A DNA stretch of 5,760 bases, taken from the NCBI GenBank assembly GCA_031266115.1, contig JAISBQ010000204.1:1-5760 (forward strand), read 5' to 3'. Below are positions 1 through 5,406 of the stretch, piece after piece. Made by a program: the position numbers and the translations under genes. Numbering within the stretch: position 1 is the first letter of the stretch; every line of letters starts with the position of its first letter. The notes under the pieces were generated by a model. That model was not told the DNA's origin and searched no databases. It saw only the letters and a program-made list of their open reading frames with translations. This DNA comes from Bifidobacteriaceae bacterium. GTDB lineage: Bacteria; Actinomycetota; Actinomycetes; Actinomycetales; WQXJ01.

Positions 1-198
1 CTTGGCCGCCCGCCGGTGCCTCCATCGTTTCCGTCAGGCGCTGACCTGCATGGATGTACGAGCGGACTGTCCACAAGACAGTGAGACTGAACCGTCCACA
101 AGACTCCGAGACATGACAATGGGTGGTCTGGGTGTGTTGGCGTGGGTTCGGCACTTGTACCTGGTGGTCTCGCACTGCCGACCCCAGCGCGGTCAGTC
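1..198. other. Left-edge region without a supportable gene
   Basis: No reading frame here has convincing coding character. A long open frame runs rightward from the left edge into the monooxygenase gene, but it is antisense to that gene, and its Arg/Gly/His-rich product looks like a GC-rich shadow. On the minus strand an ATG at 25-23 followed by eight open codons to the edge (MEAPAGGQ) could be the start of a leftward gene. Its ribosome binding site is weak and too little is present to judge. If such a gene exists, the repeat at 69-112 sits 45-90 bases upstream of it, a natural operator position. Confidence 0.45.
69..112. repeat. Two 19-base operator-like direct repeats
   Basis: The pattern GTCCACAAGACNNNGAGAC occurs at 69-87 and again at 94-112, a 25-base period, with only the three N positions differing. 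The first copy is also the core of an inverted repeat at 66-82, with arms ACTGTC and GACAGT around CACAA. The second copy keeps only a shorter palindrome (GTC-CACAA-GAC). Tandem palindromic units spaced about 2.5 helical turns apart are typical of transcription factor sites, but no specific regulator family can be named from these bases. A 10-base reverse-complement match to the core (CCACAAGACT) occurs at 1394-1403, upstream of the monooxygenase. Confidence 0.6.
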
Positions 199-215
199 GC
201 CGCCCTTCGGGCGGC
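199..215 (-). terminator. Hairpin after the monooxygenase gene
   Basis: A perfect inverted repeat, GCCGCCC-TTC-GGGCGGC, starts five bases beyond the TAG stop of the leftward monooxygenase gene. Read on the plus strand it forms a very stable stem with a C(UUCG)G tetraloop; on the minus-strand transcript the loop is C(GAAG)G. There is no T-run after the stem. Actinobacterial hairpin terminators often lack one, so the position right after the stop codon is the main support for this call. Confidence 0.55.
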
Positions 216-220
216 AACCT

Positions 221-1288
221 CTACGCGACAGCCAGGGCTGGAGCCCAATGCCGCGCCGCCGCGGCGAGGTGGTCGACGATCCTGTGGGTCGAGGTCTCGC
301 GGACCGCGCGATAGCCCGTACCCGCCCACACCCCGAGCAAGTCGGACTGTCCAGCGTCCGCGGCCGCCGCACGGATGGGCGCCGTGAGGTGGTGGACGTG
401 GGGATACAGCGCCGGCGCCCAAGAATCGTGACGAGCCACGAAATCGTTGCGCACCGCCCTGACAGGCCTGCCGGTGAACGCTCTTGTCACGACGGTCTGT
501 CCGTAGACGGCGTTCGCCCCGAGGGCTCGTCGGTGCGCGGGATGCGTGCCCGCCTCGGTGGCGCCGAGCAACAGCGTGCCCACCTGAACGGCATCGGCCC
601 CGAGTCCCAACAAGCGGGCAACCGCCGCGGGCCCATCCACCCCGCCGGCGGCGATGAGCGGCAGCTTCGTCAACGTCCGAGCCTCGGCGATGAGGCTCTC
701 CAGTGGCACTGTGGGCGGCGGATCGCTCGCGTGAACGGTGGCGCGGTGCCCACCGGAGTCTGGTCCCTGGAGGCACAAGCCGTCCACGCCGGCCAGCAAC
801 GCGGAGCATGCGTCCTCGATGCGGGTGACAGTGGCCCACACGGCTGTTCCCACGGACTGGATGGCTCGTAGCACCTCGATGGCGGGCAGGCCGAATGTGA
901 ACGAGACCACGGCGGGACCTTCGGCCACCACGGTGTCCACCTTGCCGGCGAAATCGTCGTCGTCTCGGCGCGGCCGGGCGGGCAGTGCCGCCCCGACCTG
1001 AACGGCATCGTCCGCCAACGCGGCCCGATAGGCCAACCACGCCGGCGCGGCAAGCTCCAGATTCGGCTGGCACTGCGGAACCATCAGGTTGACGCCAAAA
1101 GGTCGCTCGGTCAGGTAGCGCACCTGGCGGATCTGTTTGCGCAGGTCGGCGGGGTCAAGGCGCCCACCGGCCAGGAAGCCCAACCCTCCGGCCTCCCCCA
1201 CGCTGGCGGCAAGATGAGGTGTCGAAGGACCTCCCGCCATCGGCGCCCCGACAATTGGCACTCTCAACAACTGCGATAGCTCGACCAC
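221..1288 (-). CDS. Nitronate monooxygenase (class I, FMN-dependent)
   Basis: Predicted FMN enzyme of the nitronate monooxygenase (2-nitropropane dioxygenase) family, which oxidises alkyl nitronates such as propionate 3-nitronate with O2. It is cytosolic and has a TIM-barrel fold. The GTG start at 1288 gives 355 residues, a normal family length. Visible motifs are PMAGGPSTP (residues 16-24), GGLGFLAGG (34-42), the active-site stretch QGPDSGGHR with the presumed catalytic His181, the FMN-phosphate segments AAGGVDG (about 213-219) and VGTLLLG (about 236-242), and GRPVRAVRND (273-282). The commoner form of the active-site motif is QGxEAGGH, so Asp-Ser here is a mild variant. The frame is open upstream to an ATG at 1423, but those residues do not resemble the family, and a likely -10 box at 1353-1348 lies inside them. 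A GTG at 1309 preceded by GAGG is the main alternative start. The gene is transcribed divergently from the esterase gene and ends at a hairpin (199-215). Family confidence is high; the physiological substrate is unknown. Confidence 0.92.
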   Translation of the reverse strand: MVELSQLLRVPIVGAPMAGGPSTPHLAASVGEAGGLGFLAGGRLDPADLRKQIRQVRYLTERPFGVNLMVPQCQPNLELAAPAWLAYRAALADDAVQVGAALPARPRRDDDDFAGKVDTVVAEGPAVVSFTFGLPAIEVLRAIQSVGTAVWATVTRIEDACSALLAGVDGLCLQGPDSGGHRATVHASDPPPTVPLESLIAEARTLTKLPLIAAGGVDGPAAVARLLGLGADAVQVGTLLLGATEAGTHPAHRRALGANAVYGQTVVTRAFTGRPVRAVRNDFVARHDSWAPALYPHVHHLTAPIRAAAADAGQSDLLGVWAGTGYRAVRETSTHRIVDHLAAAARHWAPALAVA

Positions 1289-1347
1289 CGGTCTTTGCCC
1301 CCGTTTCACGCTGGTCCTCACGGACCCATGCCCCGGGGCCCGACGCG

Positions 1348-1353
1348 AGATTA
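1348..1353 (-). promoter_or_regulatory. Probable extended -10 box of the monooxygenase gene
   Basis: The minus strand reads TTGCTAATCT, in which TAATCT (1353-1348) fits the actinobacterial TANNNT -10 pattern and is preceded by an extended -10 TGN. Transcription would start near 1341. That leaves a leader of about 50 bases to the GTG at 1288, or about 30 to the GTG at 1309. No good -35 hexamer lies at the usual spacing, which is common for extended -10 promoters. Confidence 0.4.
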
Positions 1354-1398
1354 GCAAGTCTGGGTGCGGTGTGCCGATACCGGTGTGGTATTCAGTCT

Positions 1399-1414
1399 TG
1401 TGGGAGATATCACA
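1399..1414. promoter_or_regulatory. CRP/GlxR-type binding site candidate
   Basis: The sequence TGTGG-GAGATA-TCACA differs by one base from the palindromic consensus TGTGA-N6-TCACA, which is recognised by cAMP receptor protein homologues (GlxR in corynebacteria, Crp in mycobacteria). Its centre lies about 65 bases upstream of the transcription start inferred for the monooxygenase gene, a position typical of class I activation. It is about 270 bases upstream of the esterase start codon. The consensus is established for the family; use of this site is inferred. Confidence 0.45.
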
Positions 1415-1571
1415 CCGAGACACGCACTAGGCTCGGGACACTTGTCCACCCGCCCTTCCCCTCGGCGGTCCCCGGGACGCGAGTTGTCGCACCCACGGGC
1501 TACCAATGGGGACCTGACACCGTGACCACGTGACACACCACCCGACACATATCCACCCCGCGAATCATGGC

Positions 1572-1607
1572 GTGACGTGCGCCGGCGCGCCGGCCGTTCG
1601 GCGTCAC
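1572..1607. repeat. Nested inverted repeat with 14-base GC palindrome
   Basis: The perfect palindrome GCCGGCGCGCCGGC (1581-1594) is enclosed by inverted arms GTGACG (1572-1577) and CGTCAC (1602-1607). It lies 67 bases upstream of the esterase ATG, within the likely promoter or leader of that gene. It could be an operator, a leader hairpin or simply a GC-rich coincidence; the nested symmetry favours the first two. Confidence 0.45.
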
Positions 1608-1674
1608 ATCCTGGTGCGACGGGCCCTGACACCCCAACTCACGTTGTACTGACACAGAACTCGGGATACCCCAC

Positions 1675-3867
1675 ATGACACATTTGCACACCCGCCGCAC
1701 CTGCGCAGCCCTGATCGCCAGTATCGCCCTCGTCTCGGGGAGCATGTCTCCCGGCTCACCGAGCCAGGCTGCGGCGTTCACCGCATCGAACGCGCCCACG
1801 GCGCCTGCCCAGGTGGTGAAGTTCGTTCAACTCGGCGATTCGTACTCGGCCGGCAACGGTGCGACCGGCTACTACGGGGCCGCTGGCTGTTACCGGTCCC
1901 ACAACGGCTGGGGATCCCAGTATTCGGCGTACCTGCGCGACGCCGGATATGCCGTCGACTTCACCACGGTGGCCTGCTCCGGAGGGGTCCTCGACGACAT
2001 CCTCAACCCGAACGTCATGGAGACCGGTTGGTTCTACTACCTGACGCCGCTGGCCAGGGACGCCGCCGCGACGGCCATCGCGAAGGCCAAGGCGGGCGGC
2101 CTGTGCGGTGTCAAGAAGTCCGATGACGAGCAGATCGACTACACCGCCTCGGCCGTGGTCAACCGCGTGGGCGCGAAGGTCTCGTGCACGCGCACGGTGC
2201 GCCCCCAGATCGACTCGGTGACATCCGAAACGGACTTGGTCGCGTTGACGATGGGCGGCAACGATCTGAAGTTCCTCGACCTGATCGCGTGGTGCTTTGT
2301 CCCGGTGGCACGAAGCGCCGGACGGTGCCGTGCCCAGGTGAACAAGGCCTACGACGAATTCACCACCATCCAGTCGAAACTCGTCACCACGCTGACCGAG
2401 ATTCGCGCCAGGATGTCCCCCACCGGACAGATTGTGCTGGTCTCCTACCCCTATATGGCGACGACAGACTCCTACGTACTCAACGATTTCGTGTTGCCGC
2501 AGTTCATCATCGATTCCTTCGACGCAGGCACGGCAACTCGGACTCTCGGCGACGCGTATGACGGGGTCCAGGCGGCCGCCATCGACGCCGTCAACGCCAC
2601 GGCCGCGGCCGGCGCCAATCCGGTGGCGTTCATCGACACCGTCAAGTCCGCGTTCGCCGGCCATGAGCCGCATCCGGCATTCCTCAAGGTCAACCGTGAT
2701 CGGTGGGTACACGAATTCGATTCGCTGGTGTACATGGAGTGGTATCACCCGAATCTCACGGGTCACACCCAAGAAGCCACGCTGCTGCGCCGGCTGCCCG
2801 TGCCAGCGCACGGACCGGGGATCGTGACCTCCGGTGACGTCGTTGCGCTCCCGGACCCGTCAGGCGGTGAGCCCGCCCCACCGGTCGACCCACCGGTCGC
2901 CGTGCTGGACGGCCCGTTCGATGTGGCGACCGATGAGGAACTTACCCTCGACGCGCGGGGCTCCTATGCCATGAGCGGCGCACTGGTGAGCTACGACTGG
3001 GACCTCGACGGGGACGGCGAATGGGACCAGTCCACGGCCGAACCGACGCTGAGTACCGCGTGGCCCGAGGCGTTCGAGGGAACGGTGTCGGTACAGGTCA
3101 CCGACGATTCCGGCGCGTCGGCCATCGGGTCCACCACCGTATCGGTGTCTCGCGACGCCGACGGCATCCCCGACGGTGCCGACAACTGTCCCGCGGCCTA
3201 CAACCCCGGCCAGGAGGATGCCGATGGCGACGGCCAAGGCGACGGATGCGACACGACTCCCACACCGCCATCGGCCCCGGTCGATCCCGGCACCTGGGTG
3301 GGTGTCAACACCGAGGTCCCGCCGGCGGACGCCTTCGCGGCATCCACGGCGCCCACCGGGACCGTCGCCGTGAAGACGGCGCAGCCGCGTGTCCGGCTGG
3401 TCAAGGGCACCACGACCAGGATCCCGGCCCTCGCGCTGGGTGCTGATGGCACCAAGGCCGCCCTGACGTGGGGCAGCTCCACAAAGAAGGTCGCCACGGT
3501 CTCGGCCACGGGCACGATCACGGCGAAACGTGCCGGCAAGGCCACCATCACGGTCCAGTCCGGCGACCGCAAGGCCACCATCGCCGTCACCGTGGTCGCC
3601 AAGGCCCCACGCGGAGCAAAGGCCAGGGTCACATCGGTCCAGGCCACCGGCATCCCGGCGGTGCTGGCCGCGGGCACTACCGCATTCGCGGCCGGCTCCT
3701 ACGTCCCGGCGAGTCCCGTCGGCGTGAAGGTCACCTACACCTCCTCCAACCCGGCAGTCCTCGGGGTCGACAAGGCCGGCCGATTGACGGCGCTCGCACC
3801 CGGCGTGGCTACCGTGACCGTCAAAGCTGGCAAGGAGTCCGCGACCTACCCGGTGACGGTGATGTAA
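1675..3867 (+). CDS. Secreted SGNH/GDSL esterase with PKD, TSP3 and Big2 domains
   Basis: Predicted extracellular lipase or esterase of 730 residues. Residues 1-34 form a Sec signal peptide (basic HTRR, hydrophobic CAALIASIALV, cleavage probably after SQA or QAAA). The SGNH hydrolase domain spans about 47-375: block I GDSYSAGNG with nucleophile Ser56, a block II-like ACSGG (100-104), block III MGGND with Asn196, and block V HPNLTGH with catalytic His358. Six cysteines (72, 101, 144, 171, 207, 218) would make three disulfides, as in actinobacterial relatives. The residue three before His358 is Glu355 rather than the usual Asp. After a Pro-rich linker come a PKD domain (about 405-492, with YDWDLDGDG), a thrombospondin type 3 calcium motif (about 494-526, DNCP and DADGDG, Cys505 and Cys525) and two Big2 Ig-like domains (about 563-641 and 650-730). 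There is no LPXTG sorting signal or C-terminal membrane segment, so the protein is probably released or held by its Ig-like domains. The ATG at 1675 is chosen because the signal peptide follows it directly; the ribosome site (GGGAT) is weak. Substrate is unknown. Confidence 0.93.
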   Translation: MTHLHTRRTCAALIASIALVSGSMSPGSPSQAAAFTASNAPTAPAQVVKFVQLGDSYSAGNGATGYYGAAGCYRSHNGWGSQYSAYLRDAGYAVDFTTVACSGGVLDDILNPNVMETGWFYYLTPLARDAAATAIAKAKAGGLCGVKKSDDEQIDYTASAVVNRVGAKVSCTRTVRPQIDSVTSETDLVALTMGGNDLKFLDLIAWCFVPVARSAGRCRAQVNKAYDEFTTIQSKLVTTLTEIRARMSPTGQIVLVSYPYMATTDSYVLNDFVLPQFIIDSFDAGTATRTLGDAYDGVQAAAIDAVNATAAAGANPVAFIDTVKSAFAGHEPHPAFLKVNRDRWVHEFDSLVYMEWYHPNLTGHTQEATLLRRLPVPAHGPGIVTSGDVVALPDPSGGEPAPPVDPPVAVLDGPFDVATDEELTLDARGSYAMSGALVSYDWDLDGDGEWDQSTAEPTLSTAWPEAFEGTVSVQVTDDSGASAIGSTTVSVSRDADGIPDGADNCPAAYNPGQEDADGDGQGDGCDTTPTPPSAPVDPGTWVGVNTEVPPADAFAASTAPTGTVAVKTAQPRVRLVKGTTTRIPALALGADGTKAALTWGSSTKKVATVSATGTITAKRAGKATITVQSGDRKATIAVTVVAKAPRGAKARVTSVQATGIPAVLAAGTTAFAAGSYVPASPVGVKVTYTSSNPAVLGVDKAGRLTALAPGVATVTVKAGKESATYPVTVM

Positions 3868-3892
3868 GCCGGCCACGCTGACATGAAGGGTT

Positions 3893-3950
3893 GGGCCCAT
3901 CCCGCTGCGACCTCGCGGCCGGTCCGTCAGACATCAGCGGGATGGGGGCC
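3893..3950. terminator. Bidirectional hairpin between convergent genes
   Basis: The 12-base arms CCCATCCCGCTG (3896-3907) and CAGCGGGATGGG (3935-3946) are perfectly complementary, and pairing extends to flanking GG/CC bases with a small bulge. The 27-base loop contains a further small GACC/GGTC stem. The structure fills most of the 88-base gap between the esterase stop (3867) and the permease stop (3956), so it can end transcription from both sides. There is no T-run on either strand, as is usual for high-GC actinobacteria. Confidence 0.65.
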
Positions 3951-3955
3951 GCGCG

Positions 3956-5305
3956 TCATCCCGCGCGCCGCAAGGCTTCGGTCGGTGAGACGCGGGCCGC
4001 CCGGATGGCGGGCCATGTCCCGGCGAGAGCACCGATGGCCACGCATGCGCCGAGGCCCAACCCGACCGATGACCATGGGACCGTCATCGTCCAGCCTTGG
4101 GCCCATTCGTAGGCGATCGACGCCACTGAGCCGCCCGCCGCGCCCATCGCGCCGCCGATGACGGCCAGCGTCACCGCCTCCACGAGGAACTGCCGCCGGA
4201 TCGCCCGCCGGCGTGCCCCAAGTGCCCGTCGCACGCCGATCTCCCCCGTGCGCTCCATCACGGAGACCACCATGACGTTGGCGATACCGATCCCGCCCAC
4301 GGCCGACCCCACCGCGCCGAGGCCCAGAGACAGGGCGGTCAGAGACCGGTCGGTGGCCGCTTGAGCAGCCAGGACGTCGGACGGCCGGGTCACCTCTGCC
4401 TCTCCGGGCGCCTGTGGATTGGCGGTTCTGGCCGCTACGTCGCGCGTCTCGGCGACCAGGTCTTCCCTCACCCGCAGATACACGTGGGTGGGCGCGAGGG
4501 TGGCTTCGGTGAGACTCAGATCCCGGAGTTCGGCGTCGAGCTGCCCAGCCATCCCGGTCCCGATCAACGCCATCGTGTTCAGTTCGGGTGCCAGGGCGGC
4601 TGGATCGAGAACCCCGACGATGGCGAACCACCGCCCCGCGATCCACACAGCCATCGGTCGCTGGTCAAGTCCTGTGACCCCCAGACGCTCAGCGGCTTTC
4701 GACCCGAGCACCACCGCCGGGTAAGAGGCGAGTGCAGCGTCGAGCCAACGGCCCTGGGCCAGGTCGCAACGCATCGTGGCCACCAGGTTGAGATCGGCGC
4801 CCGCGACGCTCAGGCCGGAGGTCTTGGCGGCGGGGATGCGATCGTTCTTGTAGACGTTGGCGTCGACGCGATAGGTGGCAGCGGCCTGCTCTACGCTCGC
4901 GATCCGCGCCAGCATCCCTGGCGCGGACTCGGGCAGGACCGCCTCGGCGCCCAGCGATGTTTGCCCTGGCGTCACGGTCAGCACGTTTGTCCCGAGCGCT
5001 GACAGTTGCGCCATGAGGTCAGCCTTGGACGCCTCGGCGAGGCCCATGACTGCCACGAGGGCGGCGATTCCCACGGCGACACCCAGCGCGGACAGCATCG
5101 CGCGCGCCTTGCGTGTGCGGACACCGGCGATACCGAGTCCCAGGTGGTCCCGTAGTGACAGCCGTGCCGGGGTCGGAGGTGGCGCCGAGGACGGAACTGG
5201 TGGTGGGGGTACCGTGCCACGGTCACGGGCGACCTGGCAGTCACCGGCGGCGAGGTTTGGCGCACCTCGCTGTCCCGCCACCCCGCCGAACGCGAGCTTT
5301 CGCAT
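3956..5305 (-). CDS. MacB/FtsX-family ABC transporter permease
   Basis: Predicted 449-residue inner-membrane permease of the MacB/LolC/FtsX type, partner of the ATPase encoded one base upstream. Layout: a basic N-terminus, an unusual Pro-rich segment (31-47), TM1 (about 69-90, after RTRKARAMLSALG), an extracytoplasmic MacB-like periplasmic core domain (about 91-315), then TM2 (about 321-349), TM3 (about 376-400) and TM4 (about 411-436). The FtsX signature ERTGEIGVRRALGARRRAI (351-369) and the closing WPAIRAARVSPTEALRRAG (431-449) are textbook for the family. The ATG at 5305 is preceded by GGAGG with six bases of spacing. The frame is open further upstream to an ATG at 5359, but that stretch lies inside the ATPase gene and lacks such a site. 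Pairs of this family work as mechanotransmission exporters or act in lipoprotein, peptide or antimicrobial handling; the substrate here cannot be inferred. The roughly 50 residues before the canonical start region are longer than usual. Confidence 0.93.
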   Translation of the reverse strand: MRKLAFGGVAGQRGAPNLAAGDCQVARDRGTVPPPPVPSSAPPPTPARLSLRDHLGLGIAGVRTRKARAMLSALGVAVGIAALVAVMGLAEASKADLMAQLSALGTNVLTVTPGQTSLGAEAVLPESAPGMLARIASVEQAAATYRVDANVYKNDRIPAAKTSGLSVAGADLNLVATMRCDLAQGRWLDAALASYPAVVLGSKAAERLGVTGLDQRPMAVWIAGRWFAIVGVLDPAALAPELNTMALIGTGMAGQLDAELRDLSLTEATLAPTHVYLRVREDLVAETRDVAARTANPQAPGEAEVTRPSDVLAAQAATDRSLTALSLGLGAVGSAVGGIGIANVMVVSVMERTGEIGVRRALGARRRAIRRQFLVEAVTLAVIGGAMGAAGGSVASIAYEWAQGWTMTVPWSSVGLGLGACVAIGALAGTWPAIRAARVSPTEALRRAG

Positions 5306-5406
5306 ACTAAACCTCCGCTCCGGGCCCGAATCCGACCCCCGGAGTGAGCGAAAGCTCATCCTCGATGGACGCGGGATCTGGGCCAGTGCGCGAAAGCTCG
5401 CCTTCG
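5287..5406 (-). other. Inverted repeats able to pair with the permease start
   Basis: In the minus-strand transcript, the last base of the permease AUG and the next 16 bases (5303-5287) are complementary, with one mismatch in 17, to an upstream segment inside the ATPase tail (5406-5390). Ten of the same bases also pair with a second copy (5357-5348). The ribosome binding site (5316-5312) falls in the loop of either hairpin. Ribosomes finishing the ATPase gene would disrupt these stems, so the arrangement fits translational coupling. The complementarity is directly visible; function is inferred. Confidence 0.5.

Larger units (their letters stand above)
1289..1674. other. Divergent intergenic regulatory region
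   Basis: This stretch of about 390 bases separates two divergent genes, and no frame in it looks coding. The plus strand is notably rich in AC. GACAC occurs eight times between 1419 and 1681 (at 1419, 1437, 1516, 1532, 1544, 1628, 1651 and 1677), five of them as TGACAC. It also contains a short palindrome GGACA-CT-TGTCC (1436-1447), GTGAC-CAC-GTGAC (1522-1534), the CRP-like site, the nested inverted repeat and the monooxygenase -10 box listed separately. No convincing -35/-10 pair was found for the rightward esterase gene. Weak candidates are CTGACA at 1626-1631 and the TTGTACT segment at 1644-1650. Confidence 0.6.

Noticed and set aside
1..25. Possible start of a leftward gene at the ATG at 25
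   Set aside because: Only eight codons are inside the window and the ribosome binding site is weak, so it is mentioned in the left-edge region but not called as a gene.
2..871. Long rightward open frame of about 289 codons at the left edge
   Set aside because: Most of it is antisense to the nitronate monooxygenase gene, and its Arg/Gly/His-rich product has no recognisable motif. It looks like a GC-rich shadow.
1289..1423. N-terminal extension of the monooxygenase to the ATG at 1423
   Set aside because: The extra 45 residues do not resemble the family, whose members begin about 10-15 residues before the PMAGG motif. A likely -10 box lies inside the extension.
1351..1799. Leftward open frames in the divergent intergenic region
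   Set aside because: Products are low-complexity, Arg- and Gly-rich without motifs. One of them overlaps the esterase signal peptide region in antisense.
1756..2811. Leftward frame of about 351 codons antisense to the esterase
   Set aside because: It is fully antisense to a gene with clear catalytic motifs, and its product is Arg/Gly/His-rich, as expected for an antisense frame in high-GC DNA.
2860..3900. Leftward frame of about 346 codons antisense to the esterase C-terminal half
   Set aside because: It mirrors the PKD, TSP3 and Big2 coding sequence, and its Gly/Arg-rich product shows no domain.
4361..5002. Rightward frame of about 213 codons antisense to the permease
   Set aside because: It is antisense to a permease with unmistakable FtsX motifs; no ribosome site or domain supports it.
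5306..5359. Permease start at the upstream ATG at 5359
   Set aside because: The ATG at 5305 has an ideal GGAGG site and is one base from the ATPase stop. The 18 extra residues lie inside the ATPase gene and have no ribosome site.
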